Assembly (NCBI RefSeq): GCF_008370645.1
Contig: NZ_VTZN01000026.1
Location: forward strand, 1 to 42,338
Source of the DNA: Mycobacterium simiae
GTDB taxonomy: Bacteria; Actinomycetota; Actinomycetes; Mycobacteriales; Mycobacteriaceae
DNA length: 42,338 nucleotides
Direction of reading: 5' to 3'
The notes beneath the pieces were generated by a model, which did not search any database, was not told the origin of the DNA, and saw only the letters and a program-made list of their open reading frames with translations. The position numbers were made by a program, and so were the translations under genes. Positions 1-7,956 of this stretch are shown in pieces. How positions within the stretch are numbered: position 1 is the stretch's first letter; each line of letters starts with the position of its first letter.

Positions 1-714
1 GCCCGCACCACGCTGCTGTCGTTCCGGCTGCAGCCGACGTTGACCGTGCTGCTGGCCGCCGCCGGCGTGTTCGGCTTCGTCGAAACCGCGCGAGTATTGG
101 CCAAACGCAGCCGCGCCGTGCTCCCAGTGGCCGGCGCGATTGGACTGGCCGGGGCGATCGCGTTCAGCCAGGACATTCCCGACGTGCTGCGCCCCGACCT
201 CACCATCGCCTACACCGATACCGACGGCTACGGCCAGCGCGGTGACCGCCGGCCGCCCGGCTCGGAGAAGTACTACTCGGCGATCGACGCCACCATCCGG
301 CGCGTTACCGGTACGCCGCCGGATCTGACCGTCGTGCTGACCGCCGACTACAGCTTCCTGTCGTACTACCCCTATTGGGGTTTTCAGGGATTGACGTCGC
401 ACTACGCCAACCCGCTCGCACAGTTCGACAAACGCGCCGCCCAGATCGAGAGCTGGGCCAAGCTCAAGACCGCTGACGAGTTCGTTGCCGCGCTGGACAC
501 GCTGCCGTGGCCGCCGCCGACGGTCTTCCTCATGCGCCGCGGTGCGAGCAACACCTACACCCTGCGGCTGGCCGAAGACGTCTACCCCAACCAGCCCAAC
601 GTCCGGCGCTACACCGTGGAGTTGAGAGCAGCGCTGTTCGCCGAGCCCCGTTTCGCCGTCGAAACCATCGGGCCATTCGTGTTGGCGATTCGCAAACCGA
701 TGACGAGCGGCTGA
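1..714 (+). CDS. aftA: Arabinofuranosyltransferase AftA, C-terminal part (5' end outside window)
   Basis: AftA is the membrane GT-C enzyme that adds the first arabinofuranose residue from decaprenyl-phosphoryl-arabinose onto galactan. The frame is open from base 1, so only about the last 237 residues are present. They comprise one or two hydrophobic segments (about residues 12-55 of the visible part) followed by a soluble extracytoplasmic region with TDGYGQR and YYPYWGFQG. The stop TGA (712-714) shares its final A with the embC ATG (TGATG), so the two genes are translationally coupled as in other mycobacteria. Identification rests on the recognised C-terminal sequence and its position directly before embC. 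Confidence 0.93.
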   Translation, partial: ARTTLLSFRLQPTLTVLLAAAGVFGFVETARVLAKRSRAVLPVAGAIGLAGAIAFSQDIPDVLRPDLTIAYTDTDGYGQRGDRRPPGSEKYYSAIDATIRRVTGTPPDLTVVLTADYSFLSYYPYWGFQGLTSHYANPLAQFDKRAAQIESWAKLKTADEFVAALDTLPWPPPTVFLMRRGASNTYTLRLAEDVYPNQPNVRRYTVELRAALFAEPRFAVETIGPFVLAIRKPMTSG

Positions 715-3700
715 TGGCCACCGAAACCGCACCGGCTGCAATTGGCCAACTACGATCTACCTCCGTGAGCGACGCGGGAGCAAACTACCGGATCGCTCGG
801 TTTGTCGCCGCAGTGGCAGGTCTGCTGGGGACCGTCTTGGCGCTGGCCACCCCGCTGCTGCCGGTCAACCAAACCACCGCTCAACTCAACTGGCCGCAGA
901 ACGGCGCCTTCGCTAGCGTCGATGCACCGCTGATCGGCTATGTAGCAACCGAACTCAACATCACCATCCCCTGCCAGGCCGCCGCCGGTCTAGCCGGACC
1001 GCCCAACCCCGGCAGGACCGTACTGCTGTCGACCGTGCCCAAGCAGGCCCCCAACGCCGTCGACCGCGGCCTGCTTATCCAGCGCGCCAACGACGACCTG
1101 GTGCTGGTGGTACGTAACGTCCCGGTGGTAACCGCCCCGCTGAGCCAGGTGCTCAGTCCGTCCTGCCAGCGCTTGACGTTTACCGCGCACGCCGACAAGA
1201 TCACCGCGGAGTTTGTCGGGTTGCAGCAGAGACCCAATGCCGAGCATCCCGGCGAAGCACTACGCGGCGAGCGCGGTGGCTATGACTTCCGGCCGCAGAT
1301 CGTCGGCGTGTTCACTGACCTATCCGGGCCAGCGCCGCCGGGCCTGAGCTTCGCGGCGACCGTGGACACCCGCTACAGCAGCAGCCCGACCCTGCTGAAG
1401 ATGGTCGCGATGATTCTCGGCCTCCTGGCCACTGCCGTCGCCCTGGTTGCGCTACACATCCTCGACACTGCGGACGGGACCCGTCATCGACGGATTTTGC
1501 CGCCGCGTTGGTGGTCGATCGGCGGGCTCGACGCGCTGGTGATCGCCGTGCTGGTGTGGTGGCATTTCGTCGGAGCCAACACCTCCGATGACGGCTACAT
1601 CCTCACGATGGCCCGAGTGTCGGAGCACGCCGGCTATATGGCCAACTACTACCGCTGGTTCGGCACACCCGAGGCGCCCTTCGGCTGGTACTACGACCTG
1701 CTGGCTATGTGGGCACACGTCAGCACCGCCAGCATCTGGATGCGGCTGCCCACCCTGGCCATGGCACTGACCTGCTGGTGGCTGATCAGCCGCGAGGTCC
1801 TCCCCCGGCTGGGCCACGCCGTCAAACACAGCCGCGCTGCGGCGTGGACGGCGGCCGGCATGTTCCTGGCTGTCTGGCTGCCGCTGAACAACGGCCTGCG
1901 GCCGGAGCCGATCATTGCCCTCGGCATTCTGCTGACCTGGTGTTCGGTGGAGCGCGCGGTGGCCACCAGCCGACTGCTGCCGGTGGCGCTCGCCTGCGTC
2001 ATCGGTGCGCTGACGCTGTTCTCCGGGCCCACCGGCATCGCCTCCATCGGCGCGCTGCTGGTCGCGATCGGACCGCTACGGACCATCCTGCACCGGCGCT
2101 ACCAGCAGTTCGGCGCGCTGCCCCTGCTGGCGCCGCTGCTCGCCGCCGCGACCGTCACCGCGATCCTGATCTTTCGCGACCAGACTTTCGCCGCCGAAAG
2201 CCAGGCCAGCATGCTCAAACGCGCCGTGGGGCCGAGCTTGAGCTGGTTCGACGAACACATCCGCTACGAGCGGCTGTTCATGGCCAGCCCGGACGGATCG
2301 GTGGCCCGGCGTTTCGCCGTCCTGGCGTTGATCGTCGCGCTGGCCCTAGCGGTGGCGATGTCGCTGCGCAAAGGACGGATTCCAGGCACGGCCGCCGGTC
2401 CCAGCCGCCGCATCGTCGGCATCACGATCATCTCGTTCCTGGCGATGATGTTCACTCCGACCAAATGGACCCACCACTTCGGGGTATTCGCCGGGCTGGC
2501 CGGCTCGCTTGGGGCGCTGGCCGCGGTCGCAGTGACCGGCGCAGCGATGCACTCCCGACGAAACCGCACCGTGTTCGCCGCGGTGGTGTTGTTCTTGACG
2601 GCACTTTCGTTCGCCAGCGTCAACGGCTGGTGGTATGTGTCGAATTTCGGTGTGCCATGGTCGAATTCGTTCCCAGAGTGGCACTACGGCTTTGCCACCA
2701 TGCTGCTCGGGCTGACGGTGCTGGTGCTGGTGCTGGCCGCCTGGTTTCACTTCGTCGACACCGAAAACGGGCCGCCGAAAACCCGGTACGGGGCACGGCT
2801 GGCCGGAATTATCCAATCTCCCTTAGCAATAGTGACGTGGCTGCTGGTGCTGTTCGAGGTGGTGTCACTGACTCTGGGGATGACCGCCCAGTACCCGGCG
2901 TGGTCGGTGGGCCGGTCCAACCTGCAGGCGCTGGTCGGTTTCACGGCCGGTAAGACCTGCGGGCTGGCCGAAGACGTGCTGGTGGAGCTGAATCCGGACG
3001 CCGGCATGCTGCCCCCAGTGAGCGCTCCGGCGGCCGAAGCTCTCGGAGCAGGGCTGTCAGAAGCCTTCACCCCCAACGGGATTCCCGCTGACGTGTCCGC
3101 TGACCCGGTCATGGAACGTCCGGGCGATCGCAGCTTCATCAACGACGACGGCATGATCACCGGCACCGAGGCCGGTACCGAAGGTGGCACCACAGCCGCC
3201 CCGGGGATCAACGGCTCGCGCGCCCGGCTGCCCTTCAACCTCGATCCGGCCCGCACTCCGGTGCTGGGCAGTTGGCGCGCCGGCATCCAGGTGCCGGCCA
3301 TGCTGCGGTCGGGCTGGTATCGCCTGCCACCCAAGGAGCAGCGGCGCCAGACGCCGCTGCTGGTGGTCAGCGCGGCGGGCCGGTTCGACCCCCGCGAAGT
3401 CCAGGTGCAGTGGGCTACCGATGAGCAAGCATCAGCCGGAAAGCATAGTGGCTCAATGGGATTTGCCGACGTCGGCGCGGTGCCGGCCTGGCGGAATCTG
3501 CGAGCTCCGCTGTCGGCGATCCCCGACAGCGCCACGCAAATTCGCCTGGTCGCCGACGACGACGACCTGGCTCCCCAACACTGGATCGCCCTGACACCGC
3601 CACGGATTCCGCAGCTGCGCACGCTGCAGGATGTGGTGGGCTCCAACGAGCCGGTGTTCCTGGACTGGCTGGTGGGGCTGGCATTTCCGTGCCAGCGGCC

Positions 3701-3998
3701 ATTCGGCCATCAAAACGGTGTCGATGAAACTCCGAAATGGCGCATCCTGCCGGACCGGTTCGGCGCCGAGGCCAACTCCCCCGTCATGGACAAGAACGGC
3801 GGCGGCCCGCTGGGCATCACCGAATTGCTGCTGCGCGCCACGACGGTGGCCAGCTACCTCAAAGACGACTGGTTCCGAGATTGGGGCTCACTGCAGCGAT
3901 TGACGCCTTACTATCCCGAGGCGGAGCCGGCACGGCTGCAGTTGGGCACGGTGACCCGCAGCGGTCTATGGAATCCGGCGCCGTTACGCAAGGGTTAG
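714..3998 (+). CDS. embC: Arabinosyltransferase EmbC
   Basis: EmbC is a GT53 membrane arabinosyltransferase that extends arabinan, mainly of lipoarabinomannan, using decaprenyl-phosphoryl-arabinose. The ATG at 714 gives 1094 residues, the length known for M. tuberculosis EmbC. The first membrane helix lies near residues 24-45. The GT-C acidic pair is in SDDGYIL (Asp292-Asp293), followed by a polytopic core to about residue 700 and a long extracytoplasmic C-terminal domain with carbohydrate-binding character ([19 protein letters not shown]). An upstream in-frame extension to 507 lies wholly inside aftA and was not used. The usual next gene, embA, does not follow directly: a two-gene cassette of about 3.9 kb intervenes. 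Confidence 0.97.
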   Translation: MATETAPAAIGQLRSTSVSDAGANYRIARFVAAVAGLLGTVLALATPLLPVNQTTAQLNWPQNGAFASVDAPLIGYVATELNITIPCQAAAGLAGPPNPGRTVLLSTVPKQAPNAVDRGLLIQRANDDLVLVVRNVPVVTAPLSQVLSPSCQRLTFTAHADKITAEFVGLQQRPNAEHPGEALRGERGGYDFRPQIVGVFTDLSGPAPPGLSFAATVDTRYSSSPTLLKMVAMILGLLATAVALVALHILDTADGTRHRRILPPRWWSIGGLDALVIAVLVWWHFVGANTSDDGYILTMARVSEHAGYMANYYRWFGTPEAPFGWYYDLLAMWAHVSTASIWMRLPTLAMALTCWWLISREVLPRLGHAVKHSRAAAWTAAGMFLAVWLPLNNGLRPEPIIALGILLTWCSVERAVATSRLLPVALACVIGALTLFSGPTGIASIGALLVAIGPLRTILHRRYQQFGALPLLAPLLAAATVTAILIFRDQTFAAESQASMLKRAVGPSLSWFDEHIRYERLFMASPDGSVARRFAVLALIVALALAVAMSLRKGRIPGTAAGPSRRIVGITIISFLAMMFTPTKWTHHFGVFAGLAGSLGALAAVAVTGAAMHSRRNRTVFAAVVLFLTALSFASVNGWWYVSNFGVPWSNSFPEWHYGFATMLLGLTVLVLVLAAWFHFVDTENGPPKTRYGARLAGIIQSPLAIVTWLLVLFEVVSLTLGMTAQYPAWSVGRSNLQALVGFTAGKTCGLAEDVLVELNPDAGMLPPVSAPAAEALGAGLSEAFTPNGIPADVSADPVMERPGDRSFINDDGMITGTEAGTEGGTTAAPGINGSRARLPFNLDPARTPVLGSWRAGIQVPAMLRSGWYRLPPKEQRRQTPLLVVSAAGRFDPREVQVQWATDEQASAGKHSGSMGFADVGAVPAWRNLRAPLSAIPDSATQIRLVADDDDLAPQHWIALTPPRIPQLRTLQDVVGSNEPVFLDWLVGLAFPCQRPFGHQNGVDETPKWRILPDRFGAEANSPVMDKNGGGPLGITELLLRATTVASYLKDDWFRDWGSLQRLTPYYPEAEPARLQLGTVTRSGLWNPAPLRKG

Positions 3999-4007
3999 CA
4001 GTTAGCA
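3994..4007. repeat. 7-bp tandem duplication at the embC stop codon
   Basis: GTTAGCA occurs twice in direct succession (3994-4000 and 4001-4007) and includes the embC TAG stop. It marks the exact left edge of the extra DNA between embC and embA. It could be a chance or slippage repeat, or a trace of the event that opened the operon; no matching copy was seen at the embA end. Confidence 0.5.
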
Positions 4008-4036
4008 CTATCGCGTCCGGGTTGGGCGCCCGAACA

Positions 4037-4051
4037 AGTGTTGCGCACACT
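4037..4051. promoter_or_regulatory. Small inverted repeat downstream of embC
   Basis: AGTGT-TGCGC-ACACT has perfect 5-bp arms and begins 39 nt after the embC stop. It may be an operator or part of a weak terminator. The arms are short, so this is only suggestive. Confidence 0.3.
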
Positions 4052-4357
4052 CATCCCTGACCAACTAGCTCCACTACGACATCGGCTCAGCGTGATTGAA
4101 TTAACGCACAAGGGCCGCTGAACGCTTTGAAATCTGGCGGTAGCCACTGCGTCGAGCCGTCGCTCGCAAGCACCGACCGATCCGTCAATACGGCCCCAAA
4201 AGCCATGCATTACAAGCGATTTCGATTCGATCTACAGCGCTAGTTCGGCGCGCTAACGGTTCATCAATTCGGCAATCGGGATCGTACAGCATACGGCATG
4301 TGCGGGGTGCGCACCACCGAGGACTTGCTACGCGTCCATGTTGCAGCCCGGGATTCA

Positions 4358-4363
4358 TATAAT
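4358..4363 (+). promoter_or_regulatory. Consensus -10 box TATAAT upstream of the cyclase gene
   Basis: TATAAT lies in an unusually AT-rich stretch for this genome. No good -35 box sits at 16-18 bp, which is common for mycobacterial housekeeping promoters. A start near 4370 would put the cyclase-phospholipase pair under its own promoter, with 5' leaders of about 16 nt to the ATG at 4386 or about 79 nt to the preferred ATG at 4449. Confidence 0.5.
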
Positions 4364-4448
4364 TTCTTATAACTATAGTTTCCTCATGCAACTAAAGCCT
4401 GCGGCTTGCGCGCCGCTTACGAAGCGGGCGCCGGTCGCGGGAGAAGAC

Positions 4449-6041
4449 ATGGGCCGCTGCTGCCTGCTTCGGCATCTCGAAGTGCGACCACCGCTCAACT
4501 TCGCGGCGAGGACCAAGTTCGATCACCGTAAGAAGGCCCTGCGGTTGGCAATCCAGTATGTGGTTGTGCTCGCGTCAACTCACGCGATTGGTCTCCTCGA
4601 TGCCGCCGCCATCCTGCTTCCCCTGCGCGGTAACGCTTCGGGTATTGCGCTGGCCTATTTCACCTGTAGCAACAAGAAAACTTTGTTCATGCTGCTGCTA
4701 CTGGGAACGGCCCTCACCACCATCGGTGGAGTAATACTCCTCACTCCGACACTGCGCTGGTTCGTCACCGCGCAAGTGCCTACCGCGAAGCAACGGCGGA
4801 GCGCTATGCAACTTACCGGCCGTCAGTCAGCAGTCTTGGGTGCGGTTTGGGGTATCTGTGGAGCAATCTTGGTCCTGACAAACATCGATGATGCCGCGCG
4901 ACTAGATACGGGTGCGAGCAAAGTTGAGTTTCTGGGCTCAATTGTGCTGTTCGCCACGCTCGGCGGATCTGCTTCGGTGACCACGGGACTCCTTCTCGTC
5001 CACCGCTTCGTGCGTCCCATCTTGATCGCCGCCACGCCGGATTCAGAGGTTCGTTCCGTGTCCCCGGGCGTGTTCGGGCGCCTGATCATCGTGTGGTTCC
5101 TGTGCAGCGTATTGCCGATCGGCGTGATCGCCGCTCTGGTGGTGATGTACTCGGAAGACTGGATTATCAGTAAAACTGGATCGCTGATAGTGCCGGTGTC
5201 GACAATGGCAATCGGCGCAGTCGTCTTGGGGCTGCCGACGATGATGCTGACCGCTCGAACCATTTCAGATCCGGTTAGCGAGGTCGTCGACGCGATGACC
5301 GAGGTCGAATACGGGCGAATCGGAAGCGGGGTCGCAATATATGAGCGCGCCCAACTAGGCCGCCTGCAACGCGGATTCAATCGGATGGTCGCCGGGCTTG
5401 TTGAACGCGACCTGCTCACCGACCTGTTTGGCCGCCACGTCGGGCGCCACGTCGCCCGTTACGCCATTGACAACGGCATCTCATTGTCCGGCGATGTGGT
5501 GGAGGTGGCGGTCCTTTTCATCGACCTGGTGGACTCGACGCGGCTGGCGGCGAGTCTCCCGCCACAAGATTTTGCGCAGGTGCTCAACAGTTTTTTTCGA
5601 ATCGTCGTCGACGCCGTCGACAAACATCACGGGCTGATCAACAAGTTCGCGGGCGACGCCGCGCTGGCCATCTTTGGGGCACCACTACAAACGACCGAAC
5701 CGGCATCTGCGGCACTGGCTACCGCGCGCGTGTTGCGCTCTCAATTGCGCCGCCTACCCACCGTCGACTTCGGCATCGGCGTGTCAGCGGGCCCAGCCTT
5801 TGCCGGCAACATCGGCGCTGAAAACCGATACGAATACACCGTGATCGGCGACGCCGTGAACGAAGCAGCGCGGCTAGCTGACCTTGCCAAAACTTCGCAG
5901 CGACGGACCTATTGTTCGTCTGCCGCGCTCGACCGCGCCGATGCGGACGAACGTTCGCGTTGGACTGAGCAGTATTCCACCGTGCTGCGCGGCCGCAAGG
6001 AACCTACCCATATTTCCTCGCCAAAAGACCTCACCACCTGA
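4449..6041 (+). CDS. Membrane class III adenylate cyclase with HAMP domain
   Basis: Predicted 530-residue membrane enzyme that makes cAMP from ATP. It has about six hydrophobic segments in residues 30-265, a HAMP linker at about 266-317, the LFGRHVGR(H)VA signature, and a C-terminal cyclase domain. Key residues are all present: metal-binding Asp359 in FIDLVDS and Asp403 in KFAGDA, base-recognising Lys399 and Asp468 (VIGDAVNEAAR), and transition-state Asn471 and Arg475. The Lys/Asp pair is that of adenylate, not guanylate, cyclases. Its architecture is like the Rv1318c-Rv1320c group. The ATG at 4449 was chosen because GGGAG lies just upstream; ATGs at 4386 and 4338 would add 21 or 37 residues. 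A cNMP-binding phospholipase follows after 13 nt, so the two are probably co-transcribed. The gene is not found at this place in M. tuberculosis. Confidence 0.88.
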   Translation: MGRCCLLRHLEVRPPLNFAARTKFDHRKKALRLAIQYVVVLASTHAIGLLDAAAILLPLRGNASGIALAYFTCSNKKTLFMLLLLGTALTTIGGVILLTPTLRWFVTAQVPTAKQRRSAMQLTGRQSAVLGAVWGICGAILVLTNIDDAARLDTGASKVEFLGSIVLFATLGGSASVTTGLLLVHRFVRPILIAATPDSEVRSVSPGVFGRLIIVWFLCSVLPIGVIAALVVMYSEDWIISKTGSLIVPVSTMAIGAVVLGLPTMMLTARTISDPVSEVVDAMTEVEYGRIGSGVAIYERAQLGRLQRGFNRMVAGLVERDLLTDLFGRHVGRHVARYAIDNGISLSGDVVEVAVLFIDLVDSTRLAASLPPQDFAQVLNSFFRIVVDAVDKHHGLINKFAGDAALAIFGAPLQTTEPASAALATARVLRSQLRRLPTVDFGIGVSAGPAFAGNIGAENRYEYTVIGDAVNEAARLADLAKTSQRRTYCSSAALDRADADERSRWTEQYSTVLRGRKEPTHISSPKDLTT

Positions 6042-6054
6042 TGAAGGGTAATTA

Positions 6055-7806
6055 GTGACCACAATACGGCAATGCCCGAAAACGGCTGGGGCTGATGAGC
6101 GAAACGCGCTGCGGAGTCTTCCGATGCTCGGCGAGATCGACGACGAACAACTCGACTTACTCTCGAGCGCCGTAGAGCGCCGCCATATCCACGCCAACGA
6201 GTGGCTGTTTCATTGGGGCGAACCATCGGACTCCATCTACATCGTCGACTCGGGACGATTTGCCGCCGTTGCTCCCGATGGACATGTGATTGCTGAAATG
6301 GCTTCCGGTGATTCGATCGGCGAGCTGGGCGTGATCGCCGACGCCACTCGCTCGGCCGGAGTACGAGCTCTTCGGGACGGCGTCGTCTGGCGGATAGCAG
6401 CCGACATGTTCACCAAGGTGCTCGCGACGACTCCGCAACTGCAGTCGACAATGCTGCAAGCGATGGCTAGGACGCTGCGCAAGTCTCGATCTCAGCCGGC
6501 ATCACGACGTCCTCGGGTCATTGGCGTGCTGTCGACGGGGGACGATACAGCGGCCCCGATCGTTGAGACGATAGCGACTGAACTGGGTTCCCACGGTCGA
6601 ACCGCGGTGGTCGCGCCGCCACCGGACACCACTGCAGAAGTTGGCAATTACGCTGACCTCGTCCGGGATTTCAGCGAGACCCTTGATCGCGCAGAGCGAA
6701 GCAACGCTTGGGTCCTGTTGGTGGCCGATCGAGGCTCGGGTGAACTTTGGCGTCGATACGTTGTCACACAATGCGATCGGCTGGTGGTGCTGGCAAATCA
6801 AACACATCCACCAGAAGTGGTCAATTCACTTGCCGCCCACGGGCCAATCCACCTGATCACATGCACGGCAGGACCGGATCCGAGTTGGTGGGATCTGCTG
6901 CAGCCCGTCTCGCATCACCCCTTCACCAGCTCGGGCATCGGCGCTCTCGCGCGCAGAATCGCTGGTCGGTCCCTCGGCCTGGTGATGGCCGGTGGTGGGG
7001 CTCGCGGGCTGGCACATTTTGGCGTCTACGAGGAGCTCACCAAGGCAGGCGTCGTCGTCGATCGATTTGGCGGTACGAGCGCGGGTGCTATCGCTGCGGC
7101 GGCCTTCGCGATGGGGATGGACGCCGAGGATGCGACCGCCGCGGCACGAACCTTCATTGCCCAGAGCAGCCCGCTTAGCGACTACACGATCCCCGCGATA
7201 GCTCTGACCCGAGGTGGACGCATCGGTCGTCTACTAGAAGGATTTTTTGGCAGTACCATGATTGAGCATCTGCCAACCGGATTCTTCTCCGTCTCTGCAG
7301 ATATGGTCACCGGCGATCAAATTGTCCATCGGCGTGGGTCTGTGTCGGTTGCTGTTCGGGCATCGATCTCGATTCCTGGTCTCGTGCCGCCGGTGCAGCA
7401 TGGCGAGCAGCTTCTGGTCGATGGTGGACTGATGAACAACCTGCCGGCAGACGTAATGTGCGCCGACCCGGACGGCGAGGTGATATGCGTCGATCTTCGT
7501 CGAACATTCGCGCCGTCAAAAGGCTTTGGTCTGCTGCCGGCGATCTTTCAGCCTCCCGGAATCGTCCGCCGCCTCGTGACGGGCACCGACGTCGCCCTAC
7601 CGCCACTGCAAGAGACGTTGCTTCGCGCCTTTGACCTTGCGGCCTCAACAGCGAATTTGCGTGACCTTCCTCGAACTGCTGCCATCATTGAGCCCGACGT
7701 CACCACGATTGGTCCCTTGGATTTCAAGAAGATTGATGCCGCCCTGGATGCCGGGCGGATCGCGGCTCGCACTGCACTCGAGGCACAACCCAACCTCGTT
7801 GGCTGA
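6055..7806 (+). CDS. Cyclic-nucleotide-binding patatin-like phospholipase (NTE family)
   Basis: A 583-residue protein with two recognisable domains. Residues about 18-140 form a cyclic-nucleotide-binding domain whose phosphate cassette (GELGVIADATRSAGVRA) keeps the Glu and Arg that contact cAMP. Residues about 307-500 form a patatin lipase domain with the oxyanion glycines AGGGARG, nucleophile Ser342 in GTSAG and Asp456 in the DGG motif, giving a complete Ser-Asp dyad. A middle segment (about 155-290) resembles the linker of neuropathy-target-esterase homologues. Length and layout match M. tuberculosis Rv2565. The GTG start has GAAGGG close upstream. With the adjacent cyclase it suggests a lipid hydrolase controlled by locally made cAMP; that functional link is inferred. 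Confidence 0.88.
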   Translation: MTTIRQCPKTAGADERNALRSLPMLGEIDDEQLDLLSSAVERRHIHANEWLFHWGEPSDSIYIVDSGRFAAVAPDGHVIAEMASGDSIGELGVIADATRSAGVRALRDGVVWRIAADMFTKVLATTPQLQSTMLQAMARTLRKSRSQPASRRPRVIGVLSTGDDTAAPIVETIATELGSHGRTAVVAPPPDTTAEVGNYADLVRDFSETLDRAERSNAWVLLVADRGSGELWRRYVVTQCDRLVVLANQTHPPEVVNSLAAHGPIHLITCTAGPDPSWWDLLQPVSHHPFTSSGIGALARRIAGRSLGLVMAGGGARGLAHFGVYEELTKAGVVVDRFGGTSAGAIAAAAFAMGMDAEDATAAARTFIAQSSPLSDYTIPAIALTRGGRIGRLLEGFFGSTMIEHLPTGFFSVSADMVTGDQIVHRRGSVSVAVRASISIPGLVPPVQHGEQLLVDGGLMNNLPADVMCADPDGEVICVDLRRTFAPSKGFGLLPAIFQPPGIVRRLVTGTDVALPPLQETLLRAFDLAASTANLRDLPRTAAIIEPDVTTIGPLDFKKIDAALDAGRIAARTALEAQPNLVG

Positions 7807-7829
7807 CCAGCGGTGAATTGACCCTAAGA

Positions 7830-7859
7830 CTCAGGTGGTCCATCATCGGACCACCTGAG
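7830..7859 (+). terminator. Perfect 12-bp hairpin after the phospholipase gene
   Basis: CTCAGGTGGTCC (7830-7841), a 6-nt loop, then its exact complement GGACCACCTGAG (7848-7859). It starts 24 nt after the phospholipase stop and ends 97 nt before embA. There is no U-tract, as is common for mycobacterial intrinsic terminators. It probably separates cassette transcription from embA-embB. Confidence 0.65.
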
Positions 7860-7942
7860 CGTGCGGATTGAAGCAAGGGATCGAGACGATTCATGGGGCA
7901 ACGTTGCGGCCCCGCATCCAAAAGCCACTCAGCCGCGTCGCC

Positions 7943-7948
7943 TACGAT
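7943..7948 (+). promoter_or_regulatory. embA -10 box TACGAT, probably giving a leaderless mRNA
   Basis: TACGAT ends 8 nt before the embA GTG, so transcription is expected to begin at or next to the start codon. The C at -12 from the start is the third base of the hexamer, the same position where C-to-T promoter mutations linked to ethambutol resistance are known upstream of M. tuberculosis embA. No clear -35 box is seen. The element stays attached to embA although the cassette lies in front of it. Confidence 0.6.
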
Positions 7949-7956
7949 CGAGCCTC

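Larger units (their letters stand above)
3999..4448. other. 450-base non-coding region between embC and the cyclase gene
   Basis: No convincing gene is present. The stretch holds a small inverted repeat (4037-4051), an AT-rich segment around 4350-4385 with a TATAAT box, and the possible N-terminal extension of the cyclase from 4338. It looks lower in GC than the emb genes on either side. Confidence 0.6.

Noticed and set aside
507..713. N-terminal extension of embC into aftA
   Set aside because: The ATG at 714 gives the known 1094-residue length and the standard stop/start overlap; upstream residues are aftA read out of frame.
1709..2953. 414-codon alternative frame inside embC
   Set aside because: Overlaps the conserved EmbC core in another frame; Arg/Gly/Ala-rich translation without domains.
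7861..7956. N-terminal extension of embA
   Set aside because: The extension contains the likely -10 box and has no Shine-Dalgarno sequence; the family start aligns with GTG 7957.
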